Assembly: GCA_023052935.1 (NCBI GenBank)
Contig: CM041297.1
Span: 109,545,563-109,609,562 of the forward strand
Reading direction: 5' to 3'
DNA length: 64,000 nucleotides
Source: Piezodorus guildinii
Taxonomy: Eukaryota; Arthropoda; Insecta; Hemiptera; Pentatomidae
In this document: positions 30,801 to 41,799 of the stretch, in pieces
How positions within the stretch are numbered: the stretch's first letter is position 1
How the letters are laid out: every line of letters starts with the position of its first letter
The notes under the pieces: generated by a model
The model's database searches: none
Seen by the model: only the letters and a program-made list of their open reading frames with translations
Told to the model about the DNA's origin: nothing
Program-made: the position numbers and the translations under genes

Positions 30801-33800
30801 AACCATTTTATTTGATTTTGATTTTATCGCAATTACGTCTAACCCATTTGCAGTGATAATTACTCCCAAATATATGAATTCCTTAACTGTTACAGAATAT
30901 TATAAAAATTTTCACGACAGGCTGACAAGTTGAACGCATTGGCCCAAACACTTAAATCTACAACCAATCTTAAGTACCCACCCCGACGACTTTTGAGGTG
31001 GTGGCTTATAAATTCGCTCAATTGACTTTCGAAGAATATGTTCTTATGCAATATTTACTTTTTTTTTGCAGATAGCAAATAACAATTTTGTCAAAACATT
31101 AATTATAAATAAATAAATATTTTCAGCCCACTCTTCCTTACTAACGATTTTTAATGCCTCCTCAACTAAAATTCTGGGCACGCCCTTGCAAATAAGCAAT
31201 GAAAAAAAAATAGTAGAGCCACGAATTTACAGTAAGGATCACCTCTGGATTATCCCCACCTATAACTTTACCAGTCTGATACTTAACTTGCCGGTTGCAA
31301 GCTTTAGGTTGAGCTTCTAGCTCTTCTGGATATAGGCATATTATTTTAATGACTTTATTAGAAAATAAATAGTACATGGATAGACTTAAATATAATATTT
31401 TTTTTACTGACGGTGGTGAGGTTGACGCACGGTTCCGTCTTGGACAAGATTGGTACGATGGTATTCTCCGATTGTCCCCCTAGGACCGGGACTTTTATAG
31501 TGTCCGGAGGAGTCTGGGTTATGTCCGCCACGAAGGTGGAAGCTCGCAGGACGTTCGTCGCCGTGAACCCGAAGATCCTAGAAGGGTCCACGCACCCGTT
31601 TATCTTCTTGTACACCTCGCAGGTCACCGGCACCATGGAGTTCACTGGGTTCGTCACCACCAAGTGGAACGCCTGAAGGTAATGATACGTTACATACATT
31701 AACTGAGTTGCTAAATACTTTGAACAATGATCTATAAACGAGCCTAGAGTTGGAGGGAATACTTTAGTTAGGTTCGCCGTCGCTCTAACACCACACATTG
31801 GCAAAATGTAGCATAGATAGATAAAAAACAACTATTATTTTATATTATCTTTTGTGCATTCATCTATAAAGATTGTTATAATTTTCATATTTAATTCATT
31901 TTATATATTTAATTTTTCAAATTTCATTTTAACAGATTTTTTTTCAAACAAACATAATTTTAAAAAATCTGGTGCGCGCATCACACGAATTTCACTTACC
32001 TCCCTTGTTAAAATCAATTTAAGCATTATAAAATGCAGTTAAAAAATAATTTTTTAAAGAATTAATTAAATAGAATTTCAATGGAAATATTTAATTCATT
32101 AAATATTTTTATCTACAACAATCACTTAGTGTACTCGGGTTTTCATTATTCTCCATTTACTTTTACCATTCCATATATTAGATAATATTTTTCTAAAATC
32201 TTTAGCTATCCAACGGTATATTATACATCTATATTGCATTATACTGTTTATCATATTAAAGCCCATTAAATTTTACATTCATATAGTGAGTTTAATAAAA
32301 ATCGTTAGAGCCGTTTTTGAGAAAATCGCAAAAAGGTGCAAAATGCATGGTATAAAGTGGCTCTTCTGGTTAGCTATTTTTTATGAAAACTTTTTTGTAA
32401 CATCTCGGGCGTATACTTAGTTGTCCTCAAAATGAAATTTCAGTTTCATAGGACTTTTCGTTTACGCGCTGGAGTTGCCACACACGGACATACATACACA
32501 CAGGTCTTTTTGTTAGACTAAGTCATTTAGACTCAGGGGGCCCTAAAACGTGTATTTCCGTTGAAAACTGGAATAGAAAATTTTCACGATCGCAATACGT
32601 TCCCTTACTATATATTTCATATATAGGTAAGTGAAAGTAAAAACGTTTTTTAACATTATAGACACTCCATTTGAAGAAATTAAAAATTATTTATAATAAA
32701 ACTTAAAGAAAAAACAACGATAAAGTTTTATAAAAAGTACAGTTATTGTTTATTTATCATGATGCGTTGAAAGTGTGTGAATGTATGATAATTCTTTATA
32801 ACCGTCATCACATCAAACCTTCTACATTTTAAGATAGTAATTTCTCCTACTCTCGCAATGTTGCTCGGCCTTTAAGACGCATTTATATTTTTACAATTTA
32901 TATTTATAGCTCATTTATATTGAATGGTCCCTCCCATTTTGCAATTGATATATAAAGGCATAGAAGCCCTTGAAAGATTAATAGTGCATGCAGCGCATAT
33001 AGCAATCCTCCTTAGAATACCTCCGGGTAATAGGACAAAATGTGACATCTATACATATTATATTTGTATTTGTATTTTGTTTGAAAATAAAGCCAGAGGG
33101 TATGAAAAAAAAATTATAGCTCACCTTTCTCTCACAAGATTATTTGATTTAAAAAAATTAAAAGTTCCATCAAGGAACTTATCTATCTCTGTCTCAAAGA
33201 AGTAGTTAAAAAATGAATAATACTTCTCTCTTCTTTTGCCAACAAACATCTAGTTTGTTGTTTTTAAGATTATTAGTATTTTCGAGGACACAATTATAGT
33301 TGATAGTGATTTTACATGTCTTATCCCACACGTTCCAAACTAAGCTCACGTAGTGAAGAGTAATTAACGAAAGTAATATTAATTACCTCTTAGTTATGTT
33401 GAAAGGCTTAATTATTGATTTCGTCAATATTGCCAGTTGCAGTTTCTTAATAATTAATCATTAAAAAAAAACCGGTCATAGAAAAGTTGGAAATCGCTGT
33501 CAGAAAAAAAAAAAAAAAATGTGGCGTGTCAGTGTGGCGGGCCAATGCCGTAAGTTTAATGATATTTGTTGAGATGGTTGTCACCAACTTTCAACAATTT
33601 ACCTTTTACAGTCTAGAACGTGTCTGCGAAAATGCTTTTTCATTATTTTCTGTCATCCCTCATTCAAACTTCATTATATATTTTAAAATTCTGGTGCGCA
33701 CAACACTCGACTTTCTCTTACATCGGTTGATAAAATTAATTTAAGAACTATGAAATAGTGTTTTAAATATTTTATAGAATTATATTCAGTTTCGTTGGAA

Positions 33801-36800
33801 AAATATATTTTAAATTTAATTGTAATTATATAAAATAAGCACAGAACTTTATTCCCTATTCGTCACTTCACATTACATTTTACAGCTTTGTAAACAAGAT
33901 AATATTTTTTCTAAAAGTTTTCCTGCCGTATGTTATCCATATATATTTATTAGGGGTACTCACTACGTTTGCTATAGCATGCTATTTGTGTTATTTTGCT
34001 AAACCCGTCGTGTTTCTACAGTTATTTCCTGTATAAAATTGATAGGTTTAGCACAATAGCACAAATAGCATGCTATAGCAAACGTAGTGAATACCCCTAT
34101 TATTATTCCTAGGTTTTGAAAAAAAAAATTACCTAAAAATATTTTTTTTCTCTTTTCTCTTCTAGTTGGTTATCAAATTTGTCCAACTTGTATATTTAGT
34201 GGTTTTTTTAGCAATACTAATAAAATGATATGGTTAATGTTTTAGAATTAAAAGTACTTTAGAAGTAGAAATTTCAAAAATTCGGCATTTAAAACTGTCA
34301 GACTATTTTAATCGGAATAAAACCTACATGATACTAAAGCCCATTAAATTTGACATTGATATAGCGAGTTTAATCAAAATCTTTAGAGCCTTATTCGCAT
34401 AAATCTAAAAAAGTGCAAAATGCATGTTAAAGTGGCTCTTCTGGTGGATTTTGATGAAAATGTTAATGTTACATCACAGGCATATACGCTCCTTAAATAT
34501 GAAATTTTAGTTTTAACACAACTTATCTTATTCGTTATAGACTTACCACGCACACACATAGACCTTTTTGCGGGACTTGGTCATTTGGACTTAGGAGACC
34601 TTGGAACGTGTATTCCTGTTGAAAATTGGAATTCGATACTTTTCACGATCGCAATAATTCCTCTTATAATATACTTCATATATAGGTAAGTAAAAGTAAA
34701 AATGATGTTATTATTGCTATAGCAAATACTGTTTAAGCTATTGTTTTAACGGATTCTTCTTTCTATATCAATTATGATTCTTTTTGTTGATAATATATTA
34801 TTATATTCGCCATTACCAGTAGCCATCAGCAATATTAAACTTTCGTGATTCCAAAGTCTGTTACGAGGAACTAGTCATACTAAATTCACGAAATAGAAAC
34901 GTTTATGTCCTTTGAAACTGTTTTACTGCTTCATTGTCAAAGTGCAATAAATTCGAAATGAAACAACGTTTTTCTCATCATTGTCGTAATTGTTCTTTTG
35001 TTTGAATATTTGTTCGATAAAAATTAAGCCGTTTTACAAAATAAATCTTGGATATATTTTTTTTAAAACAATTTATTTAATTTCCAGTCATCGCAACGTT
35101 TCAGCCTTTAGGGCCATTCTCAAGCTTCTGTAATCAATTAAAGTTTCATTGCATTTATACATTTTCAACACATAATAAATTATTTTAATAATTATGTCAC
35201 CTACCATGCATATCCATGTTACATATCATTTCATTTCACCGCTTTTCAGCAGCGTCGTCATAATTTTTAAAAATATCATTTTTCAAAAAAATCTGCACCC
35301 AAAAATATCATATTATATTTCATCATCAATTAAAAAAGGGATCTATTAATTCAAAAAAGAAAAGAAACATTTTTCTTAACTTACTCAACAGTTTTCGGGC
35401 GTCTTATAGGTGTTCTCGTGCGCGACTAAACTTGGGGTGGGGATGCCAAAGGATTTATATATTTACTCTGTCAATAGTACTTTATTTATTATGTGATGTA
35501 ATTAGATGTTGAAAATGTATAAATGCAATGAAAATTTAATTGATTACAGAAGCTTGAGAATGGCCTTGACAGAGGCTGAAACGTTGCGATGACTGGAAAT
35601 TAAATAAATTGTTTTAAAAAAAAATATATCCAAGATTTCTTTTGTAAAATGGCCTAATTTTTATCGAACAAAGAAACAACATTTTTCAAATATAATAATG
35701 TTTTTGATTTATCTTTATGGTTCGATGAGGAATAACATTTTTTAAAATTTAATTACCTTTTATTAAAGATTGTTTTTCTTCCAAAAGCCTTTACAAACAC
35801 CCATAAAGCGGCAGTATAGGTTACATTTCTTTATTTTTATGAAATCCCAGAGAAAAGAGAGTCAAGAATAGACCGTTCTGAAAATAATCTGGTAAAGAAA
35901 GGTGAAACAAACAATAAGGTCAAGGCGATTGAAATGGTCATAAAAAGTAATCTGATCGAATAATAAACGAATAACAAAGTAATATAGAAAAGCTGAATAT
36001 ATAGATATTCCAATGCCTTCTTCATCCATATAATTATGATTAATATAAATTAATGTTATTAATAAATTTCTGCTGATATAGTTAGCAGATCCAATACCTG
36101 AGGGCAATGTACTGCACAAGACTTGGCTAATTGCTCCGTCGCTTGAACGTTCTCGAAGAATGGATCGTCTTTTGCATTTATTGGCTTCAAGGTTGATCTT
36201 GTCATATTGACCACTATATTCGAGCCCTGAAATTACAAATCCTTGCGTTATATCTCATATTTAAAATGATACAGCGATTCTTCGTTTACCTTTACTCTTC
36301 ATAATCCACGAGACGGCTTTTGGTACGGCATTAAGTTTTTCTTTAAATGGGAAAATTAAATCTTGTATAGTTATGGGATTCAGTGTTGCCAACGTACAGA
36401 ATCGTACAAGTTACATTCTTCCATACAGTACGCTAGATTTTAAAAACAATATTACGCACCATATCTTTTGTAATTTGTTATAATTCCATAAACTGAAATT
36501 GTTATAACTTATTTCTACTTTAAAGATTATTTATTTAAAACAGACTAAATGGGACTTCTAAAGAAACTAAATTAAACTTTTAAAATGTATTTAGAACAAG
36601 TTCATTAAAATTTTAAAATAGTAATAATTCGAATAAAATAGAAACCGTTTAACATAACGAACAAATAAACTTAACTAATTTCGATTTGTTGACCACTTTA
36701 TGCTTCTAATTACTGCCGATGATTACGTAACATAATAAACATATTTTCTTGCTCTTTACGATGATCTTACAATCCCAAAGTGGTAAACACTTAATTAGTC

Positions 36801-38869
36801 AAACTAAACTATTTCGGCATTACATTTACATTGCACCTGTGCAAAGGCAGGTCTCTATTTAACTAACTATAACTAATAGTTGAATAAAATATATATTACA
36901 TACAGTAAAAACGTCAGAATAGGAGAAAAAACGTTTACTTTGCCGTAGAGCCTGTTCAAATTAGTATACTCTATAGTAGCATTCGTCGCATAAAAAATAT
37001 TATGATCGGTTAGTGTTTGTTACTAAATGGCAGTTCATCGGTTATTATGTTCTACTACATCGTATCTGGGGTGGCTCTAGGATTTTTTAATGGGAGTAAA
37101 AAATCCTTAGTTATGCCGTCCTTCGGAGGGGACATTAAAAGGTGGTCCCGAGCCTGTGCGATGTCAAGTACTCGTTAAAGATCCCTATCCTAATAAAACC
37201 TGGATAGGCAAAATTTGGACTCCCACCGTAGCATCGTCCGTTTAGCCATAGTAAAATAAAAGTGACGTTAAACGAATAAACAAACAAAAAAATACTACAT
37301 CGTAAAATTGTAGATTTCGAGCTGTTATATTAAATATTACTCTACTAAAAAGGCATAATTTTAAAAATAAACATTTTATACGTGAGAATTTAGATGGCTG
37401 CCGAGACCTCATGGTCAACTGACCTGTATATGGTATAATGTGCTTACATCACAAGGTCGACATAAACCGTAAAGGAACGGCTTTAGGTGTTTTGTTTTGA
37501 GAGACGGTAAACAACTGTAATGGCTCGGTCAATGTTAGTTTATTCCTGGCCATCTCTTATTTCAGTTTCATTGCCACTAATTGAGATTAGATTGCGGTCT
37601 AAACACAAGTGACAATGTTATGCATTTGGGTTTTCGATAGGACTGGAAATTTATATTTTAAAAACATATTTCCAATATGAATATGCAGTTCGAATTATAA
37701 TTTTTCGATTATCTAAAAGATGTTATCCTGTTGAGGGAATAAGATCAATGTTACATTTATGTATTTCAACCCAGCAAATATGAGACAGCCTCTCAGGCAC
37801 TACTAGGTTTGAGGTGGTAAATCGAGAGATAACGGTGTTTATTTAGGTATGTCCGACGAATATCGCTTCACAAGCCTGCCTTTAAATTCTCTGTCCGTAA
37901 TTTCATGAAATACGGGCTAAAAAGATGTCTTATCTCAAGAAAAATATCACTACGGAGAGTTCTTTCGAAGTCTGCTTTTAGATTTTGAATTAAGAATAAA
38001 AATCTTAGAAAAGACTTGTCATTCATTATAATATTGTCATTACGTCGATCTCATCAAACCCACAATACGTCCAATCCCATTTGATCTGTCCAAAAAAAAA
38101 TAACTGTACCACTAGGGATCACTTGTATCTGGGTGGCTAGCATAACAGACTCCTATACCAGAGGTCACAGGTTCAAACCTGCAGGTGTTCCTAGGAGCTT
38201 TTTAATTGGAGTAAAAAATCCTTAGTTATGCCGTCATTCGGAGGAGACGTTAAAAGGTAGTCCCGAGCCTGTACGATATCAGGTACTCGTTAAACATCCC
38301 TATCCTAATAAAACCTAGATAGGCAAAGTTTAGGACTCCCACTGTAGCATCGTCCAATTAGCTATAGTAGCATGAAGTGACATTAAACAAATAAACAAAA
38401 GAAACTGTACCATTAAAACCCATGAAGGACCTTGGCTTAGTAAATATAGAGATTAGTACTGTTTCTAAGCCAACGGCAGTGAGGTGATCAGGACTTGATC
38501 ACACTCAGCCGTCTGTTTTTTCTGAATTTTAGGTACCCACTTTATAGGTCTGCCAGAGGGGTGTCGCCATACCCCATGTTCGCCCTTCGGCAGAAATAAC
38601 AGAATAAATAAGATTATGTCATAATCGGGACCTAGAGCTTGTCTTTTGATAATTAGCAACTTCATGTTTCATTATTTATTTATTTGTCTTTGGGCGAATC
38701 CCCCATACAAAAACAGTTGGTAATTGTTTATAATACAAAGTTATTCATTGTCTTGATATAGTTATGTAACTTAGGATATTATTGTAAAATTATAATAAAA
38801 GATTTGTACAAATGTAAATACAATTAAAAATACTCAATAAAGTTTGAATTAAAAAGAATAAAAAAAAAA

Positions 38870-38945
<76 letters not shown>

Positions 38946-40010
38946 TTATGTATGTTTTCAATAGCTTTGCTTCTGCCATTGATTTTAAATACAAATTACA
39001 AAATACGATATTTTGCTCAAAATAAACAACCGAAAACAGACACAGAATAATATAAAAGTAGTTTTGATCAAACTACAATAAAATTCAATAATAAAAGTAA
39101 AGGTAGGAGTGCTTGTGAAGAAGAAATATGTAATTTAAATATATATAAATTGCACGGTCAAGATTAACTTTCTATAATAAAGAATCATATTCTTAAAATG
39201 TTAGTTATAAATAAATAGATATTTCTTATAGTTTCAGAACTAGATGTGGATAATAATTGTGTGATTTTGTAGACTATTGAAATTTTTGATATGAGGTAGG
39301 TAATGCTGTATGTAATCATGATACATCGGGCATTGAACTAGTAAATCTATGTTTCATGTCTAAATTATATTGGTTCTTAAAGAAGCTGTTTGAAACATTA
39401 GTTCATTTATGTTATGTATGTAAATAAAAAATGAGGTAGTGACATAGTTTTTTCCATATCACTACGTATACCTGATCCAACCATTATAGCTGTGCTCAGA
39501 TGGAAAAATGTCATAAGTCACTTTTTCTAGAAATGAGAGTGGCTCACAATCTGGAGTGTCCATTCATAGTTAAGAAGGTATGTCGTTTATTTGTACAAGA
39601 TAGAATTGTTTACTCATAACCTGAAAGAATTTATGACATTTTGCCCCCTTCTAAACATAAACAATGACACAGATATGTTGACCTTGGACCGCCAGAAAAT
39701 GCGGTGCATGGAGTTGAACGAAAGCAGCTAAGATGGAATTAGATATCCTTTGACTGACTGTTAAGTTTCTTATATGCTCACTCTCGCACAGACACACTGA
39801 CTTTTACCTTCAAGGCCTGCTTTAGCCCTTCCTCCCCCTCGTAGCTGGTGACCAGGCAGGGAGTGTCGATGTGGTTGAGCTCGATGGCTAGCCCCCTGCA
39901 GCTGTTCTGGTCGTACAGCGCCGCCTCCTCGAACCACTGGCTCTGCTTGACCATCAGCGCCACGGGCTGGCCCACCGTCCCCTTAGCTCCCAGCAGGCAG
40001 ATCTTCAACC
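27685..40010 (-). CDS. Mdh2-like: Mitochondrial malate dehydrogenase-like gene, catalytic residues replaced
   Basis: Five minus-strand exons, 40,010-39,808, 36,226-36,098, 31,672-31,412, 29,292-29,154 and 27,896-27,685, join in phase into 313 codons without a stop. The first exon (start and any mitochondrial targeting peptide, some 20-30 residues by family length) was not found. The NAD-binding GAKGTVG and ALYD are kept, as are NPVNS and RIFGF. Gapless comparison with the mitochondrial/E. coli MDH pattern shows the two mobile-loop Arg replaced by Leu and Lys (exon 2 listed), the catalytic Asp by Asn (FTATNVLR) and the catalytic His by Gln (VLGGQSENT). The third Arg (NVLR) and the substrate-site Asn (NPVN) remain. 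Malate oxidation is not expected. All introns have GT-AG borders. A pseudogene is unlikely but cannot be excluded. Confidence 0.9.
28000..29150. other. Intron of the MDH-like gene
   Basis: AT-rich, nothing else recognised. Confidence 0.5.
29154..29292 (-). CDS. Mdh2-like: MDH-like exon: C-domain helix
   Basis: 46 codons plus one base. It begins EEKVRITRAIQSAGREAFKA after a T-rich acceptor (ACAATTGTAG on the minus strand) and continues LSVAFGISKMVENLAKAIF, the counterpart of the family's ATLSMAYAGARFVNSLLRA helix. The last base G completes a Gly codon with GT of the next exon. Confidence 0.9.
29815..30029 (+). other. Possible plus-strand exons inside the MDH-like intron
   Basis: An ATG at 29,815 opens 28 codons (MDLQNFDGYCNSEKDNFG...) ending at CCC before GTAAGT (29,899). 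After a T-rich acceptor TTTTTTTTAG at 29,983, a 45-base stretch ends at another GTAAGT (30,030). Both donors are near-consensus and the first segment looks coding. However, the phases do not agree: splicing would give a stop after a few codons, while the downstream frame EDILDWREGRCRLYP needs a one-base shift. This may be the start of a real gene with a sequence error, or a relic. Confidence 0.25.
30226..30297. repeat. Tandem duplication, about 36 bp, two copies
   Basis: The unit containing AATATAACTTTATAAGCC and TTTAAAAGGA is repeated directly, within the MDH-like intron. Confidence 0.85.
30367..30591 (-). pseudogene. Unknown protein fragment, possible processed copy
   Basis: 74 codons on the minus strand with coding-like composition: FRKKCPLVPL, then NVGRGNKKFRCCPTYKLSV and QYDVKIMIHELGPF. 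The first part matches, at DNA and protein level, the exon-like stretch at 40,160-40,116. The match stops within one base of the GTAAG donor there and coding sequence continues here. That is what a spliced, reinserted copy would look like. The protein family is not recognised, and no poly(A) or duplications were identified. Confidence 0.35.
31412..31672 (-). CDS. Mdh2-like: MDH-like exon: catalytic region
   Basis: 87 codons, phase 0 at both ends. It reads AFHLVVTNPVNSMVPVT, DPSRIFGFTATNVLRAS, FVADITQ and IKVPVLGGQSENTIVPILSK. Positions equivalent to the proton-relay Asp and His are Asn (AAC) and Gln (CAA). The donor is GTCAGT, not the better-looking GTAAAA four bases later. Only GTCAGT keeps the frame with the next exon. 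Confidence 0.9.
31968..32645 (+). mobile_element. MITE family M1, full-length copy
   Basis: Starts CTGGTGCGCGCATCACACGA and ATTTCACTTACCT, and ends ATATATAGGTAAGTGAAAGT. The terminal words ACTTTCACTTACCT and AGGTAAGTGAAAGT form a 14-bp inverted pair in the better-preserved copy at 48,478. The interior shares TTCACGATCGCAATAC and AAAGTGGCTCTTCTGGT with four other copies. No transposase frame is present. It lies in the MDH-like intron. Confidence 0.7.
32700..33680. other. Intron of the MDH-like gene
   Basis: AT-rich. At 33,518-33,549 a short plus-strand ATG segment (MWRVSVAGQC) ends at a GTAAGT, too short to judge. Nothing else recognised. Confidence 0.3.
33690..34702 (+). mobile_element. MITE family M1, long copy carrying a nested MITE
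   Basis: The left end TCTGGTGCGCACAACACTCG and the right end CATATATAGGTAAGTAAAAG match copy 31,968-32,645. About 145 bases of the extra length are the palindromic MITE at 33,953-34,097. Confidence 0.7.
33953..34097. mobile_element. Palindromic MITE (145 bp) nested in MITE M1
   Basis: The first about 54 bases (GGGGTACTCACTACGTTTGC, CATGCTATTTGTG, TTGCTAAACC) are the near-perfect reverse complement of the last about 54. The flanking TATTA at 33,948-33,952 and 34,098-34,102 fits a 5-bp target-site duplication. No coding capacity. The superfamily is not assigned. Confidence 0.75.
35030..35685. repeat. Penelope-type inverted end pair
   Basis: The left stretch 35,030-35,190 and the right stretch 35,510-35,685 are reverse complements (CAGAAGCTTGAGAATGGCC, GCTGAAACGTTGCGATGACT, the AT tail and AATTTTTATCGAACAAA), with about 300 bases between. 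GGCC...GGCTGAAACGTT resembles the ribozyme-like end of the element at 19,772. There is no protein-coding core, so it is the two ends of a largely deleted element. Confidence 0.6.
36098..36226 (-). CDS. Mdh2-like: MDH-like exon: mobile-loop region
   Basis: 43 codons in phase 0 between an acceptor at 36,228-36,227 (TTTCAG) and a GTATTG donor. The exon starts GSNIVV and ends CAVHCPQ, matching the GADVVV and AEHCP anchors of the family at the same spacing, so the alignment is gapless. The family's GVPRKPGMTRDDLF segment reads RSTLKPINAKDDPF here. The first loop Arg is Leu and the second is Lys. Confidence 0.9.
36240..37060. other. Intron of the MDH-like gene
   Basis: AT-rich, nothing recognised. 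Confidence 0.5.
37065..37285 (+). repeat. SINE family A, head-truncated
   Basis: Begins at GGGGTGGCTCTAGGA and shares AAAATCCTTAGTTATGCCGT, GGTGGTCCCGAGCCTGT, ACCTGGATAGGCAAAATTTG and the A-rich tail with family A. The tRNA-like head is lost. Confidence 0.7.
37300..38100. other. Intron of the MDH-like gene
   Basis: Nothing recognised. Confidence 0.4.
38105..38398 (+). repeat. SINE family A, near full length
   Basis: ACCACTAGGGATCACTTGTA, GGTGGCTAGCATAACAGAC (A-box part) and AGGTTCAAACCTG (B box), then the shared body and a tail ATTAAACAAATAAACAAA. Confidence 0.75.
38405..38665 (-). repeat. SINE family B-related copy
   Basis: Reverse complement of parts of 7,238-7,512: CCCATGAAGG, a CCATACCCCATG block, GGCAGAAATAACAGAATAAA and GGGACC near the head. 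Confidence 0.5.
38877..38945. repeat. (TA)n(TG)n compound microsatellite
   Basis: About 42 bases of TA pass directly into about 24 bases of TG. Confidence 0.9.
38950..39800. other. Intron of the MDH-like gene
   Basis: Nothing recognised besides the splice donor at 39,807-39,806. Confidence 0.5.
39808..40010 (-). CDS. Mdh2-like: MDH-like exon: Rossmann-fold N-terminus
   Basis: The acceptor TTCTTAG precedes 40,010. The exon begins with the last two bases of a split codon (GG), then LKICLLGAKGTVGQP, ALYDQNSCRG and ELNHIDTPC. These are the dinucleotide-binding glycine motif, the NAD-selecting Asp at the end of the second strand and the SHIDT-like block. It ends after LKQALK at a GTAAAA donor. 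GC is much higher than in the flanking introns, as expected for a constrained exon. Confidence 0.9.
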
Positions 40011-40115
40011 CTAAGAACGCAAAACATTAGAACCCTCAGCTAATTAGCATTCATGCAATGCATCCATGTAAAATTATATATGTAGATGTGACTACAATCA
40101 AATAAATATACTTAC

Positions 40116-40160
40116 AAAAGGTACTAAAGGACATTTTTTACGAAAGCGATATTCTGACAT
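40116..40160 (-). CDS. Possible short 5' exon of an unidentified gene
   Basis: ATG at 40,160-40,158 opens 15 codons (MSEYRFRKKCPLVPF) ending at a GTAAGT donor. A matching stretch without the donor occurs at 30,543-30,591 and continues as coding sequence. It lies about 100 bases before the first recognised MDH-like exon, but it ends in phase 0, while that exon needs a phase-1 partner. Joining them would give an immediate stop. It is probably not the missing MDH-like first exon. Confidence 0.3.
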
Positions 40161-40162
40161 AT

Positions 40163-41030
40163 TTGTATTAGTTTAGTTTTGTCAAAATTCCTCATCCCAT
40201 TTCATCTAAAATACAAAAGCTGTTTAAAGCGCGTTTGAAAATTGCTGTTCTTTTCAAAACGTCTACTTAATACATATTTGATTTCATTCTGAAGTGTAAA
40301 ACGCTACAAATTATTACACAATGGTTTATTATTTCCAAATAACAATATTAGGGTATGCCTGTTTATATGGCTGTTGATAGGCAATTAAGTAATATGAAAA
40401 GCACTAATTCTAAGCATCATATCATAACACTACCACTATTTCCTTTTCTTTTCTTTCGATTTTCATTTAAATAATTCAAAAAAATTTCCTGATTCCAGAA
40501 AACCTTACATTTTATCTTTTTCAGCAATAAGAACCGATTTATCAGGGAATCACATCTCTTATAAGTTGTGGCTTGACCATATAAGATGATTTTTTTTTTT
40601 TTTTTGCTCTTTGGTCATCGCGTTGTCTTGATATCAAAAATCTTCAATAATAACGGATTTTTGGAGTAATTACATTTTTTTTTTCTTATCTCCTTTATTG
40701 TTGAAAAACTCCAGTAACAAAGAAAACCATGTTGCAAAAACAAATTAGTGCAACAGTACAGGCCTTATCCGAACTTAAGCTACCTTTGAGGCATTTCAAG
40801 TTTGGCATTAATTACATCTATTATAATTTGTTGCTTAAATATACAAATGATTTTTTTTTTCTCGCGCTTTACTGATTCTAAAACTCTTTACACATTTTTC
40901 TCTATATTTAAAGAACAACTGAGTTAAAAGCGTATATTTATGTGAAAAATTTCAATTTTTTTTTCTTTTCTCTTTTATATAATTATTCGCGGTTTTTTGG
41001 TTGAAAAACAATGATGAATTTATTTCTCTA
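40163..41030. other. Intergenic, nothing recognised
   Basis: AT-rich with several long T tracts (near 40,590, 40,677, 40,850 and 40,958). Confidence 0.4.
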
Positions 41031-41034
41031 TCTT

Positions 41035-41600
41035 CGAAAATAACGTAGTTACCTCCTTACTAGGAAAATAAAGGAAAGTTTTCTGGCTCGCAAGGATTGG
41101 AATAGGAAGATGCCAAGAAGGTATTTTCTTCGGGATTCGGAACAGAGCCGCATTCGACCAGAATACCAATGAGAGATATGTGAATGTCTGTAGAGGCCGT
41201 ACATATTTCTTATAAACCCATTAATTAATCTTTTTAGCCTCATCACGATTTCGCCACTGAGTCCCCCATATACTAGGCATCCGTAGCCAAAGTGGGGGAG
41301 TATGAGGGTAAACACTAAGAGATGACGGGTACTTCTAGGAAAAGAGTCACGGAAACGTAGGAGCTGTTTGAGGATAGAGATGGATTTTTTGGTAATTTGG
41401 GAAATTTAGTTACTCCATGTTAAGTTGTGATCAAACATGATTCCTAGATTTTTATGGAATTTCGGATTTGGATAGGATTTTTATTAAGAAAGAGTAATAG
41501 ATAGTTAGGAAATGAATGGAAGAATGGTTGTGAGCCGATAAGCATTGCTTTTGTTTTCGCTGGATTCAGGCTCATGTATAAAGAAAGATAAACTTTCGCT
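41035..41600 (-). pseudogene. CR1-like LINE reverse-transcriptase remnant
   Basis: The minus strand reads LNPAKTKAMLIGS, NLGIMFDHNLTWSN and then LILPHFGYGCLVYGGLS, RLKRLINGFIRNMYGLYRH. This is the thumb/C-terminal region that follows the catalytic domain in CR1/Jockey-type LINE proteins. Several stops and a changed frame show it is dead, and the catalytic core is not in this piece. Confidence 0.65.
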
Positions 41601-41799
41601 TACCTTCTTCCAAAAGGTACTATTACTTCCTATAAGACTGCAGAAAGGCATAGCTTCAATAATAATGGGGTGTATAAAAAAAAAAAAAAATTAATAAAAA
41701 TACATTTTACACCTCTTTTAATATTTATGTAAGATAAAATACTATTAATATTCAAAGTATAGCCCGTTGTTATCGTAATTAGCTATCTGCGAGCCAATT

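Noticed and set aside
31413..31676. 87-codon plus-strand open frame
   Set aside because: Antisense shadow of the GC-rich MDH-like exon.
40116..40160. First exon of the MDH-like gene
   Set aside because: The donor is in phase 0, while the next recognised exon needs one extra base; joining gives an immediate TGA. The intron would also be only about 100 bases in a gene with kilobase introns.
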